DNA of 41,081 bases, taken from Desulfobacterales bacterium (GTDB taxonomy: Bacteria; Desulfobacterota; Desulfobacteria; Desulfobacterales; JADGBH01). The position numbers and the translations under genes were made by a program. Every line of letters begins with the position of its first letter. Positions within the stretch are counted from its first letter, which is position 1. The notes beneath the pieces were generated by a model, which worked only from the letters and a program-made list of their open reading frames with translations, was not told the origin of the DNA and ran no database searches. Below are positions 10,201 through 18,041 of the stretch, piece after piece. The stretch is from the NCBI GenBank assembly GCA_015231595.1, contig JADGBH010000040.1, positions 1-41,081 on the forward strand. Reading direction: 5' to 3'.

Positions 10201-10306
10201 AATCTATGCCAATACGGTTTAAAGTGAAAAAACCTATTATAATAAATCCTAAAATAAGTGTGCTTGTAGCGATAGGTTTTCGGAGAGCTCCATCAGAAAG
10301 AAACAT
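7205..10306 (-). CDS. RND efflux permease (AcrB/HAE1-like)
   Basis: The 1033-residue length and layout match inner-membrane resistance-nodulation-division pumps: one helix at 10-28, a periplasmic loop, six helices, a second loop starting near residue 550, and five more helices. GAGPQEIE, PPGTN and LTIPLSLIGVW-type segments are family hallmarks. Two oddities occur at the proton relay. In TM4 the usual V-D-D or V-D-N reads V-M-N (VGVLVMNALVVLENI), so neither aspartate is present. In TM10 the AcrB lysine is replaced by asparagine (VGIVVNNAILIIDY). Transport coupling may therefore differ from AcrB. It works with the MFP (stop/start directly adjacent) and TolC in a tripartite envelope pump. Confidence 0.93.
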   Translation of the reverse strand: MFLSDGALRKPIATSTLILGFIIIGFFTLNRIGIDFLPAIDFPYVTVVTIYPGAGPQEIETLISKKIEDAVSEVDSIKEIRSVSMENISQVFIEFELGTNVDFSAIDVREKIDQIKRDLPSDIDPPVILKVDVNAKPIMNLAAYGDRPIGEIYDVADLKLRDRLSQIPGMASVDLIGGKKREIQVLVDLQRLAAYGVSILKVMQSIGKENLSLPSGHIVESRTEHTIRFEGEFNNISDLGMVEIPAKNGKTVKLTDIATIKDDFEEQRIISRYNGKECVTLRLKKKSDANTVAVVDKIKESLDELRIMLPKGVNLEVVSDDSAFVRYSVEDVKENMIIGIILTVIILFLFLHNFWATIVAGIAIPISIIATLIPIYFAGFTLNMMSLMALAISVGVLVMNALVVLENIYRHLDEGETPYKAAKLGTGEIALAVFASASTNIVVFLPIAFMQGMVGQFFYQFGVSVVFATIVSLLVSFTVTPILSSIFCKKVDTKRSAINPLKYLFWVWDKLYGGLESFYGYLLGKSLRWRWVVIVIALLCFFGAKQFSKHIGSEMITEADRAEATITVEMPPGTNIFETSKTVEDIEKLLSSMPEFKGSLSTVGKIEGVIGKNTEGVHVAQILLLLTDKNKRGKNIKTVLTEIRGKLKNVPNATILVFQPSGIGGVDAPIQVELTGENFDKLQEFSEKILSISTNIDGTVDVNTSWKSGKPEVRIFPDRKKLSDHGINIEMFAVIMRTYLEGTVADQYRELDEEYDIRVKLRELDRKTTDSLKEMLIPLPSGGVVPISHFSTIKEAEGPTQILRKNKERLIIISMSAKGKSIGEIAQEIDTKIDEMGLLPGYRTVQGGSVKRMKESFADISTAFLLAIILTYLVLSALLESYIQPFSIMLTIPLSLIGVWIALYLAKETFNIFSMMAVVMLVGIVVNNAILIIDYAVVLIGNGKSRNDAMLEASTTRLRPILMTTLAAAFAMVPLALAWGWGAEMRASMAVASIGGLFSSAVLTLFVVPVMYTYLDDLSGFFKKIFSMLKSSR

Positions 10307-11506
10307 TTATTTCACCTCTCTATATTGAACTTTAACTGTTTCTCCTCCAAGAAGCCGACTCTGTCCTCCAAACACAACTATTGAATCCAAACTTAAGCCA
10401 GAGGTAACTTCTACAAATTCCTCTTGTTTTATACCTGTTGTAATCTTTTTTAGCTCAGATTTATTGTTATTCACTATAAAAACATGGGGGGAATCATGGC
10501 CAGATATAATGCATGTTTGTGGAATAACTATCGCATTGGAAGATTTATTAAAAATGACTTGCATCCTTGCATATAGTCCAGGTTTTATTTTATAATCCGA
10601 ATTTTTTATTTCAACAGTAAGTTTTAGAGTTCTGCGAGTCGGATCAACAATCGGGGATATCTTTTTTAAAACAGTTTCAGAATAGCCTTTAGATTTAAGA
10701 TACGCATCAGACAAGCCATCAAAACCAATGTGAATAGGCATTCCTGTCTTTATTCTTTCTAAATATATTTCTGAAATTTCCCCTTCAATTTCTATAGGGT
10801 TGTCTTTTTCCAAAGTAATTAAAGCTTTTCCAGGCGAAACCCATTCTCCAATATTTGCCATACGTTCAGAAATAAAACCAGCAAATGGAGCTGTTATATT
10901 ACAGTCAGATACTTTTTTACGTGCAATTTTTACTTGAGTTCCAAGGTATGCAACTTGATTCTGCAAAATTTTTAATCCGATTTCTGATTGTATAAATTCA
11001 GACAATGCCGAATCATAGGCGTTTTTTGCGTGATCAAATGTTTGTTTTGGAAAAGAACCAGCGGAATAAACATTCTTGATTCTTTCAAAATCAATCTTTT
11101 TTATATCTAAATCACCTCGAGTTTTATCCACTTCAGCAGAGCCTTTTTCTAAATTTGCTTTTGCATTCACAAGTTGCAGATCAATCAATTCTAAATCTAA
11201 TGAGTAATCAACATCATCTATCTTTGCTAAAATTTGATCTTTCTCAATCCTATCACCTTCGTCAACCAATAGTTCATCTATAATGCCAGAAACTTTAGCG
11301 CTGATTGTAGAATGCTCAATGCTTACGCATGAACCTGTTATTGTCGTTGATTCTTCCATAGTTTTTTTAATAGGATGTATAGCTTCTACAGAAATAACAG
11401 ATTCTGCTTCTTTCCCATGTACACTACTAATTTTTCCCATACAAAAAGATACAAACAGTATAGATATTATAAAAAAATATCTCTGAAAAAAATATTTCTG
11501 AAACAT
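10307..11506 (-). CDS. RND efflux periplasmic adaptor (membrane fusion protein, HlyD/AcrA family)
   Basis: A 399-residue adaptor with an N-terminal membrane or signal segment (residues 8-30). The barrel/lipoyl half-motif ISAKVSGIIDELLVDEGDRI is followed by a long alpha hairpin (about 90-195). The second lipoyl half, CNITAPFAGFISERMANIG, comes next, then beta-barrel and membrane-proximal domains. It would link the RND pump to TolC across the periplasm. Ribosome site AAGGAAG precedes the ATG. It is the first gene of the MFP-RND-TetR operon, and the 146-base gap upstream holds two palindromic operators and a promoter-like sequence. Confidence 0.92.
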   Translation of the reverse strand: MFQKYFFQRYFFIISILFVSFCMGKISSVHGKEAESVISVEAIHPIKKTMEESTTITGSCVSIEHSTISAKVSGIIDELLVDEGDRIEKDQILAKIDDVDYSLDLELIDLQLVNAKANLEKGSAEVDKTRGDLDIKKIDFERIKNVYSAGSFPKQTFDHAKNAYDSALSEFIQSEIGLKILQNQVAYLGTQVKIARKKVSDCNITAPFAGFISERMANIGEWVSPGKALITLEKDNPIEIEGEISEIYLERIKTGMPIHIGFDGLSDAYLKSKGYSETVLKKISPIVDPTRRTLKLTVEIKNSDYKIKPGLYARMQVIFNKSSNAIVIPQTCIISGHDSPHVFIVNNNKSELKKITTGIKQEEFVEVTSGLSLDSIVVFGGQSRLLGGETVKVQYREVK

Positions 11507-11535
11507 AATTATTCTTCCTTTTAAATCAACCAGCT

Positions 11536-11553
11536 ATTGATATTATTATCAAT
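11536..11553. promoter_or_regulatory. Palindromic operator 1 (TetR-type)
   Basis: ATTGATA-N4-TATCAAT, perfect over both 7-base arms and extended by one T/A pair on each side. It lies between the promoter-like sequence and the start of the MFP gene. An identical-architecture copy sits 76 bases away. The TetR gene at the end of the same operon is the most likely binder; this is inference. Confidence 0.75.
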
Positions 11554-11600
11554 AATAAAATTATTTTATCTCTATATCCAATAGTTTTAGCCTTAATCGC

Positions 11601-11628
11601 ATAATAATATTATTGATAACAATATCAA
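11601..11628 (-). promoter_or_regulatory. Putative sigma-70 promoter of the MFP-RND-TetR operon
   Basis: Reading the minus strand, TTGATA (11628-11623) and TATTAT (11606-11601) are separated by 16 bases. The -35 hexamer lies inside operator 2, so a bound repressor would block polymerase. The call rests on hexamer match and position only. Confidence 0.5.
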
Positions 11629-11630
11629 TA
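11611..11630. promoter_or_regulatory. Palindromic operator 2 (TetR-type)
   Basis: TATTGATA-ACAA-TATCAATA, a perfect inverted repeat with the same 8-base arms as operator 1 and the same 4-base spacer length. It overlaps the putative -35 box of the efflux operon. Two matching sites in one short intergenic region make a chance origin unlikely. Confidence 0.75.
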
Positions 11631-11652
11631 ATTGCGAATTCAGTCACATTTA

Positions 11653-13089
11653 CTATTTGTTCTTAACCAAAATGCGAGTCCCAATTGCATTCTCAAGACG
11701 AGCAAATGCAATATGATAATCGTAAAGAGCAGTATAGTAATCAAAATTAGTTTTTGTTATCAAAGTTTGAGCTATCAAAATTTCATTAATTGATACTAAA
11801 GCTTCCTTGTATTGATCTTCAAAAATTCTAAGGTTCTCATCGGCTTGATTCACAGCCTGTTTAGCAACATCTATTCGTTTACGATTTTCATCGCACCTAA
11901 GAAAAGCAGTTTTAACTTCAAGTGCAATAGCATCATTTTGAAGCTTTATGAAATCCTCAGCCTGTTCAATAAATCTGTGAGCTTCTCGAATTTTAGCCGG
12001 AACTTTGCCTCCTTTTATAAAATCCCATTGCAAAAAAATACCGGCCGCTAAATAGCTGTCATTTAAACGATATTCGTCGCTTGAATAATTGTAACTACCT
12101 TCAGCCCTTATCTGAGGCGCAAATTCTGCTTTTTTTGCTTTTAGATTATTTTTCGCTTTTTCTTTTTCCGATTTAAGGCGTTTTAATTCAGGTCTATTAT
12201 CAATAGCCATAAGCAGGCATCTTTTATATTCAAGTGGAAATTTTGGAATTTCCGTAATATCAATAATATCAGTCTGATTATCAATATCTATGCCAAGCTT
12301 AAAATTAAGAGCAGCTCGAATTAAAATTTCGTTATTCTCAGCAGTAATAAGCATTTGTTTTGCTTCTGCGAGCCTAATTTCAGACGAAAGAACATCATTT
12401 TTAGCGACAATTTCATTTTTGAATAAATCCATAGAAATATCAACCTGCTTTGAACAGCGGGCGACTGCTTTTTTTGCTACATCAAAAAAATGTTTTGCTT
12501 GTAACACTTTAAAATAAAATTCAGTTACCTCAAAAGTAATCCTCTGATATTCTTCTAATGATACAAATTTTGCAATAAGCTTATCAATTTCTGCGGCATT
12601 TAAACGACAAGAGCGCCCTCCGAAATCTGTTAATACATAGCTTGCTGTAACAGACGATGCAAAAGTTCCTTTTTCTCCGCTAATGTTCTTAGCTCCAGTA
12701 GTCGGATTTTTCATGCCTGGATCATTATTTCTATAGTTATAATTTGATGATAGTTCTAAAGAAGGAAGGTATTCAGAAAAGGACTGATCAATTCTATCTT
12801 TCGCTATTTTTTCGTTTCTAAGAGCTATTTGAATCTGACGATTTTGAATCAAAGCAAGAGCAATAACATCATCTATGGAAAGAGGTTTATCTGATTTTAA
12901 TTTATATAATTGTTTTTTTCCATCATCAGTTACTGAAACCGGTTCCTTTTGTTCAATTAATTTATTCTCGTTATAATAGTTCTTATCTGTTGTTTTTTTA
13001 TGTAATGGGGAACATCCCGGCATTAACAAAATAAAACCCAACGATAAATATAAAAATATATATTTTAAATTACTTAAATTAATTAGCAT
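11653..13089 (-). CDS. TolC-family outer membrane efflux protein (lipoprotein)
   Basis: A 478-residue protein. The signal sequence ends LLMPGC, so it should be lipidated at that cysteine like OprM/CusC. Two repeated TolC halves follow, each rich in long amphipathic helices. DVIALALIQNRQIQIALRN starts the first and ESLRIFEDQYKE-type helices close the second (ENLRIFEDQYKEALVSINEIL). It forms the outer-membrane channel of the tripartite pump. Its ATG overlaps the last seven bases of the crotonase-like gene, so the two are translationally coupled. It is separated from the MFP gene by the operator region and may be transcribed from its own upstream promoter. Confidence 0.92.
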   Translation of the reverse strand: MLINLSNLKYIFLYLSLGFILLMPGCSPLHKKTTDKNYYNENKLIEQKEPVSVTDDGKKQLYKLKSDKPLSIDDVIALALIQNRQIQIALRNEKIAKDRIDQSFSEYLPSLELSSNYNYRNNDPGMKNPTTGAKNISGEKGTFASSVTASYVLTDFGGRSCRLNAAEIDKLIAKFVSLEEYQRITFEVTEFYFKVLQAKHFFDVAKKAVARCSKQVDISMDLFKNEIVAKNDVLSSEIRLAEAKQMLITAENNEILIRAALNFKLGIDIDNQTDIIDITEIPKFPLEYKRCLLMAIDNRPELKRLKSEKEKAKNNLKAKKAEFAPQIRAEGSYNYSSDEYRLNDSYLAAGIFLQWDFIKGGKVPAKIREAHRFIEQAEDFIKLQNDAIALEVKTAFLRCDENRKRIDVAKQAVNQADENLRIFEDQYKEALVSINEILIAQTLITKTNFDYYTALYDYHIAFARLENAIGTRILVKNK

Positions 13090-13868
13090 TCTAATATTTC
13101 CAATTTTGCACGAAATTCTGATGAAATAATAGTTCTCCGTAACACTTCATTTTCATAGTCCAAATAACCCGCTAAGTCATTCATGCAGTAAGCCATAAGT
13201 TTTTTTATTCCGCTTAATAAATGGGGAGGATTTTGGGCAAATTCACTGGCTATTTTTAGTGAGGCTTCATCAATTTCTTGTGAAGGGACTACTTTATCAA
13301 CAATTCCAAGTTTTAAGGCATCAATTGCATCGAGCTCTTTTCTGGACAGCAATATTTCAAAAGTTTTGCCTCTTCCTAAAATTTTTGAAAGAAAAAAAAC
13401 TCCGCCTCCTTTGGGAAGAACGTCTAAGTCAATATTAGGATTTTTAAAAATTGTATTATCGCCTATAATTCTATAATCACAAGCTAAACTTATATTTAAA
13501 AAAAGGGATATTATATTGCCGGTATCTGCATGGATAACCATTTTGTTAAATCCAGCAATTCGTAAAACAATTTGGTTTACAGCATTGTATAATCGTTCAA
13601 TTTCTTTGCTATGATCGGATTTCAAAAGTTTAAGATAAAAACTTATATATTCTTCGCATGATATTTTTTTGGATGATCCTGTAATTAAAACAACCTTGAT
13701 AGACTCATTTTTTGATACAATATCAAGATAATCAAAAAAGTCTTCCTTGCACTTTAAATCAATCGCCCTAAGAAGAAGATTTTCTTTAAAGGTTATTTGA
13801 GCGATACTATCTACGGCTTTGCCTGTAAAAAAATCACAATTAACATTAAGTTTTGATGCTTCATTCAT
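13083..13868 (-). CDS. Crotonase-fold (enoyl-CoA hydratase/isomerase-like) protein
   Basis: I choose the ATG at 13868 (261 residues), which has GGAGA at proper spacing; an ATG nine codons earlier contains that site within the gene. The crotonase core is visible: VKVVLITGSS-like strand, ISLACDYRIIGDNTIFKNPNIDLDVLPKGGG, and the ARRLGLV-like KELDAIDALKLGIVDKVV. The oxyanion-hole region near GNIISLFLNISLACDYR is divergent: the usual G-G motif reads D-T-G-N. The enzyme may therefore have a changed or weak activity. It overlaps TolC by 7 bases, an unusual partner for an efflux gene. The substrate is unknown. Confidence 0.75.
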   Translation of the reverse strand: MNEASKLNVNCDFFTGKAVDSIAQITFKENLLLRAIDLKCKEDFFDYLDIVSKNESIKVVLITGSSKKISCEEYISFYLKLLKSDHSKEIERLYNAVNQIVLRIAGFNKMVIHADTGNIISLFLNISLACDYRIIGDNTIFKNPNIDLDVLPKGGGVFFLSKILGRGKTFEILLSRKELDAIDALKLGIVDKVVPSQEIDEASLKIASEFAQNPPHLLSGIKKLMAYCMNDLAGYLDYENEVLRRTIISSEFRAKLEILEC

Positions 13869-13997
13869 ATATTGTCTCCATGAATTAATAATCATAAAAT
13901 GAATTTATATTCAATTTTTGAATAAAGCTCTATCCTTAATTATTTTGTTTGTCAATAAATTTTTTAGCTATCTCTAAACGGCTGCTAAAGCCTCTGT

Positions 13998-14762
13998 TTA
14001 TCCGTTAAGTTCTTTATAAAGAGCTTGAAATTCGGTAGTCAGTTTATGGGAAGAATCGAGATATATCATCGGAAGACAGAGATCATGGGATTCTCTGATT
14101 TTTATTGAAGATGATAAATATGAATCTAACACAGGCAGGCCTTCCTTAATTAGATCATCTATAATTTTTGTTGGAAGTTTCGCTCTCGACTGAAATTGAT
14201 TGACAACTACTCCTTCTATCTCAAGTCCAGAATTATGGTCTTGCTGTATTTCTCTAACATTATCAATCAAAGTATAAAGAGCTTGCCGTGAAAAATAATC
14301 GCAATCAAAAGGAATAAGGCAAGCATCAGCAGCAATTAGAGCCGACCTTGAATAAAAATTCAAGGCCGGCGGGGTATCAATATAAATATAATCGTATGAA
14401 GTAAGCTCATCTAACGAATCCCTAAGCTTATACATTTTATATCTTGATTCAAGTTTGTCTTGTAAATCAAAAAGATTAGAATGAGAAGGCATGATATCAA
14501 GGTTTTTAAACTTAGTTTTAACTATGCAATCAATAAGACCTTTTTTCCTAAAACTAAAGGCTAAAAGTTCTTCAAAAAAAGAAAAAATAGTAGTTTTTAT
14601 TTCAAAATATTCATGACCAAGAAGATACTGGCTTGCGTTACATTGGGCATCAAGGTCTATTACAAGAGTTCTGTTTCCCTCAGACGCGCTTATAGCTGCA
14701 AGATTGCAAGCAATTGTAGATTTTCCGACTCCACCTTTTTGATTAAAAACTACTCGTCTCAT
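13998..14762 (-). CDS. ParA/Soj-family ATPase (orphan)
   Basis: The start at 14762 (254 residues) is preferred because AAGGAAGG lies just upstream; an earlier in-frame codon would add 13 residues rich in Arg/Lys. The deviant Walker A box is KGGVGKST at about residues 9-16. RTLVIDLDAQCNAS and YDYIYIDTPPALN are the A' and B motifs. Family members form nucleotide-dependent dimers that position DNA or protein cargo. No parB or parS-like cluster is next to it, so it is an orphan. The C-terminus (KIRESHDLCLPMIYLD) matches ParA. It is followed by the crotonase-TolC pair in the same direction with a 129-base gap. Confidence 0.88.
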   Translation of the reverse strand: MRRVVFNQKGGVGKSTIACNLAAISASEGNRTLVIDLDAQCNASQYLLGHEYFEIKTTIFSFFEELLAFSFRKKGLIDCIVKTKFKNLDIMPSHSNLFDLQDKLESRYKMYKLRDSLDELTSYDYIYIDTPPALNFYSRSALIAADACLIPFDCDYFSRQALYTLIDNVREIQQDHNSGLEIEGVVVNQFQSRAKLPTKIIDDLIKEGLPVLDSYLSSSIKIRESHDLCLPMIYLDSSHKLTTEFQALYKELNG

Positions 14763-14818
14763 ATCCGCCTTCCTTTTTAATGGGCGATCAGCCGATCGCA
14801 CCTACCGATTTTAAAATA

Positions 14819-16516
14819 TTATTCGTTCATACGATATACATCTTTTAACGCAAATACATGATTTTTCCATATATTTTCAAATCTTTCAGGATTATTGGCA
14901 GACTTCTTTACCATTTTTAAGCAATATTCCATTTGTTTATCAGAGCTGCTTGGCTTTGAATAAAGCATCAATGCAAATTTTGAAAAATCCCTTACCATAA
15001 AATCAAAAATTTGGTCAAGTAAATCATCTTCGACATTATAAATTTTTGAATTTTCAATGATAAGCTGGCCATAAGATACTAAAGTAAACACTTCTCCCAT
15101 TATTAACAGAAAATCAATATCCATTGTTTGATCTTTGCTCGGAGGCGCTGCCAAAAGCATTTCTTTAAAAATATTCAGTTGTTCCTTAAATATATTAATA
15201 TTAGGAAGGTTAACGCTATTATACGCTATATTGTAATCGTGAAACTGTATGCCTGAAAGACCTTTTGTTTTGCCTTGATTAAATAAAAATGAATCATTTG
15301 CAGCATCGTTTCTTTTTGGTATTTCAGGAAAAACTCCAGGATTAAAGAAATAATTCGGCATAAATTTAATTATTAATGCCATATTAACATGAACCGTTCC
15401 TTCAAGCTTAGGCAAAGCTCTTATATCCCTTGCAGCAATCTCAAAATACATATCTTTTTCAAAACCTTTTGCCGCAATTATATCCCATAAAAGATTTATA
15501 ACTTCTTCACCTTGAGTTGTAACTTTCATTTTGACCATTGGATTATATAATAAATAACGCCTATCTTCAGGCGAAGCAGCACGCATATAATCAGTTGCCC
15601 TTAGAGAAAAAAGTTTCATAGCAACAGTTCGTGAATAAGCATCTACAAATAATTGCTTAATATGCGGAAAATCCGTTACGAATTTATTATAAAGCTTTCG
15701 AGATGACGCATGATTTATGGCTTCATAAAGAGCGTGGGTGCAAATTCCGATTGATGCCCATCCAAGATTAAATTTACCTACATTAACAGTATTTAATGCC
15801 ATATCCCATGCGTCTGTACCCCTTGCAAGAATATCATCATCAGATATCGGGTAACTATTCAAGGCTAATTCTGCTACATAGTTTTGAGAATTTATCGTAT
15901 TTTTTACACATTCATAATTTTTATGGGATGAGTCAACTACAAAAAAAACATATTCGTTTGTGTCTGAATCTTTTCCGAATATTGAAACAAACGCCGCTTT
16001 ATTTCCATTCCCAATATAGTATTTACCGCCATCAGCAACATATTTTCCATTTCCAAGGTTAGTTAAAAGCATATCAGTAGAATAAATATCAGCTCCATGC
16101 TCTTTTTCAGAAAGACCAAAAGCAAATATAGCTCCTTCTTTAAGTAAACGAGTTGTTTCATTTTTTACTTTTTCGTTCTTGCTCATCCATATAGGACCAA
16201 GTCCAAGTATTGAAACCTGCCAAGTGTACCAATAGGAAAGACCGTAAAATCCGAATATCTCATTTAACCCGCAAAGATTATAGGTATCCCATCTTGAATC
16301 CGAATCTCCATATCCAGAAGGAGTTAGAACACTTGAAAATATTCCTTCTTTTTTTACAAACTCTAAAAAATCTGAATACCAAACTCTGTCATGGTCATCT
16401 TGTTTTAATTTTGCCTTGCCTCGAGTTTCAAAAAACTCGATCATTTTAAGCATTATTGCCTTTGATTTTTCATCGGCATATTCCCTGTCATAATTTTTTG
16501 GATTTAACAGAATCAT
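14819..16516 (-). CDS. Acyl-CoA dehydrogenase family flavoprotein
   Basis: A 565-residue protein, longer than the 380-400 of classic enzymes. FAFGLSEKEHGADIYSTDM is the FAD-contacting loop, YIGNGNKAAFVSIF the substrate strand, and the helical C-domain has YRHLTK-like features (NKFVTDFPHIKQLF). The segment PKLEGTVHVNMALI replaces the usual Y-E-G-T active-site region and retains the E-G-T. It has an extra ~150 residues at the C-terminus. It probably oxidises an acyl-CoA with electron-transfer flavoprotein as acceptor. The ribosome site GGGGAG sets the start. It lies behind the repeat-rich gap that begins the CRISPR island. Confidence 0.85.
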   Translation of the reverse strand: MILLNPKNYDREYADEKSKAIMLKMIEFFETRGKAKLKQDDHDRVWYSDFLEFVKKEGIFSSVLTPSGYGDSDSRWDTYNLCGLNEIFGFYGLSYWYTWQVSILGLGPIWMSKNEKVKNETTRLLKEGAIFAFGLSEKEHGADIYSTDMLLTNLGNGKYVADGGKYYIGNGNKAAFVSIFGKDSDTNEYVFFVVDSSHKNYECVKNTINSQNYVAELALNSYPISDDDILARGTDAWDMALNTVNVGKFNLGWASIGICTHALYEAINHASSRKLYNKFVTDFPHIKQLFVDAYSRTVAMKLFSLRATDYMRAASPEDRRYLLYNPMVKMKVTTQGEEVINLLWDIIAAKGFEKDMYFEIAARDIRALPKLEGTVHVNMALIIKFMPNYFFNPGVFPEIPKRNDAANDSFLFNQGKTKGLSGIQFHDYNIAYNSVNLPNINIFKEQLNIFKEMLLAAPPSKDQTMDIDFLLIMGEVFTLVSYGQLIIENSKIYNVEDDLLDQIFDFMVRDFSKFALMLYSKPSSSDKQMEYCLKMVKKSANNPERFENIWKNHVFALKDVYRMNE

Positions 16517-16539
16517 TATTACTCCCCTTTTATATAACT

Positions 16540-16596
16540 AATAAGTGAATAGTGAATAACCAATAACCAATAACTAATAGTAAATAACTAATAGCG
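16540..16596. repeat. Heptamer tandem repeat
   Basis: Seven to eight degenerate copies of a 7-base unit AATARYN (AATAGTG, AATAACC, AATAACC, AATAACT, AATAGTA, AATAACT, AATAGCG) in a row. Short tandem heptamers like this arise by slippage. It starts the 607-base gap between the acyl-CoA dehydrogenase and cas6. Confidence 0.7.
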
Positions 16597-16689
16597 AGCC
16601 TAATTTAAATAATGATACCACTGTTGTCAAACAAATTTACAGTCATTAACAGTGAACACAATTTTTTTAGCGGAACTTTTTAATATAGA

Positions 16690-16775
16690 AACTGACATTC
16701 AATTCAGATTATTAAGGCTAAAATTAAAGGCTAATTAAAAATTTATTATCTAAAAATAGAAATGATATGTCAGTT
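16690..16775. repeat. 86-bp MITE-like repeat, copy 1
   Basis: Ends in AACTGACAT and ATGATATGTCAGTT inverted repeats and shares an inner TATTAAGGCTAAAA..AAAG and CTAAAAATAGAAATGAT with a second 86-bp copy at 31139-31224. The left arm is slightly diverged from the right. It has no coding capacity. It lies upstream of cas6; the other copy lies upstream of the CARF-HEPN gene. Confidence 0.7.
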
Positions 16776-16810
16776 TTTTATCGCAAAAATTTATTACTTA
16801 ATTTTTAGTT

Positions 16811-16841
16811 ATTGCAATGTTGCAGTTATGGATTGTATAAA
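16811..16841 (+). promoter_or_regulatory. Island upstream element, copy A (before cas6)
   Basis: ATTGCAATGTTGCAGT at 16811-16826 is one of four copies of a near-palindrome found upstream of separate gene blocks of the island. TTGCAA followed after 18 bases by TATAAA gives a promoter-like arrangement. The distance to cas6 is about 297 bases because a composite palindrome lies in between; the other copies are 88-114 bases from their genes. Confidence 0.6.
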
Positions 16842-16915
16842 AATTTAATTGTAATTATTGGTTCAAGAATAACTATTTAGCTATAGTTAAGAAAAGTAAA
16901 TTTAAAAAATTAAAT

Positions 16916-17067
16916 AAACGTCGTAGGACGTCATTCCGGAGAAAATTGAAAAATGAATATTTTTCAATTTTAATCCGGAATCCAGAATAAACGTCGTCAT
17001 ATTCTCTGGATTCCGGGTTAAAGTCAGAAAATCTAAACTATTTTCCGACTTTCCCCGGAATGACGAT
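16916..17067. repeat. Composite palindromic repeat, copy 1
   Basis: About 150 bases of nested inverted repeats. CGTCATTCCGG (16929-16939) pairs with CCGGAATGACG (17055-17065), AAAATTGAAAAAT pairs with ATTTTTCAATTTT, and TCCGGAATCCAGA pairs with TCTGGATTCCGG. The first ~105 bases recur at 32562-32666. This is a REP/MITE-like dispersed unit with no coding capacity. Confidence 0.8.
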
Positions 17068-17123
17068 AAATCCAAAATACTTTTCTTAAATACTGTATAA
17101 TATAAAGTTTTAAGGAGATTTTT

Positions 17124-18041
17124 ATGTTATTCGGAAAATACGATTTTTCATGTGTCTTTCAAAATGATTCAATACTGCCCAGTCATAAATGCTCAATTTT
17201 TAGAGGTATTTTTGGATATGCTTTGAAAACCGTTGTGTGTGCCCTCAAGCAGCAGGAATGCAGCGAGTGCATTTTAAAAAAAACCTGTGTGTTTACTTTA
17301 ATTTTTGAGACTGGCAATGAAAATTTAAAGCCTTTTGTTATTGAGCCTCCACTTACAAAAGAAATAAGTTTTCCTGTTAATTCATCATTCGATTTTTCTT
17401 TAATTTTATTCGGAAAAGCTAATAATTATCTTCCATATGCTATTTACTCTTTTTATGAAATTGGGAAAATAGGTATAGGTCAAAAAAGGGATAATAAAAG
17501 AGGAAAATTTATCATTAATCATGTTAAATTCCAAGATAAAATAATTTATTCCTATAATGACCAAACCCTCGACTTCAACGAAAATTTACCGAATTTATCT
17601 GTCTTTCTTGACAAATCATATGCCTATCCCAATGGTGAAATGAAAATAAAACTTTATTTTAAAACTCCTTTAAGGATAAAACATGAAAATAAATTCAATG
17701 TTGATAATATTCCTTTTCATATATTAATACGCACTATATTACGAAGAATATCGTCTTTATTTAATGCTTTTGGATATGGAGAGCCTATCCTTGATTATAA
17801 AGGACTCGTGACTAGAGCTAATGATGTCAAGATAATAGATTCAAATATTGAATGGTTAGATTATAAACGATATTCGTCACGACAAGAAGAAGAAATGTTT
17901 TTCGGAGGCATAATTGGAGATATAACATATCAAGGAAAGCTTGATGAATTTATGCCCTTAATAAATTTAGCGTCAAAAATTCATATTGGAAAGCAGACAA
18001 CATTTGGTTTAGGAAACATAAAAGCGGAGATAATTTTATGA
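17124..18041 (+). CDS. cas6: CRISPR-associated endoribonuclease Cas6 (RAMP)
   Basis: A 305-residue RAMP that should cut the CRISPR precursor transcript within the repeat. The C-terminus has the glycine-rich loop IHIGKQTTFGLGNIKAE typical of Cas6. The N-terminus has HKCSIFRGIFGYALK and a cysteine cluster (CALKQQECSECILKKTC) seen in this Cas6 subgroup. The catalytic histidine cannot be fixed by eye. AAGGAG precedes the ATG. It leads a three-gene operon with the CARF gene (4-base ATGA overlap) and the cyclotransferase. It is separated from cas10 by 7 kb holding a two-component pair, so the crRNA it makes presumably serves the csm complex in trans. Confidence 0.85.
   Translation: MLFGKYDFSCVFQNDSILPSHKCSIFRGIFGYALKTVVCALKQQECSECILKKTCVFTLIFETGNENLKPFVIEPPLTKEISFPVNSSFDFSLILFGKANNYLPYAIYSFYEIGKIGIGQKRDNKRGKFIINHVKFQDKIIYSYNDQTLDFNENLPNLSVFLDKSYAYPNGEMKIKLYFKTPLRIKHENKFNVDNIPFHILIRTILRRISSLFNAFGYGEPILDYKGLVTRANDVKIIDSNIEWLDYKRYSSRQEEEMFFGGIIGDITYQGKLDEFMPLINLASKIHIGKQTTFGLGNIKAEIIL

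Noticed and set aside
11585..11597. 13-base match ATTAAGGCTAAAA between the efflux promoter region and the 86-bp repeats
   Set aside because: Short, AT-rich and without the terminal repeats, so probably coincidence.
16517..17123. Possible CRISPR array in the repeat-rich gap before cas6
   Set aside because: The repeats are tandem heptamers, one MITE-like unit and one composite palindrome. There is no series of 25-40-base identical repeats with unique spacers here or elsewhere in the window.
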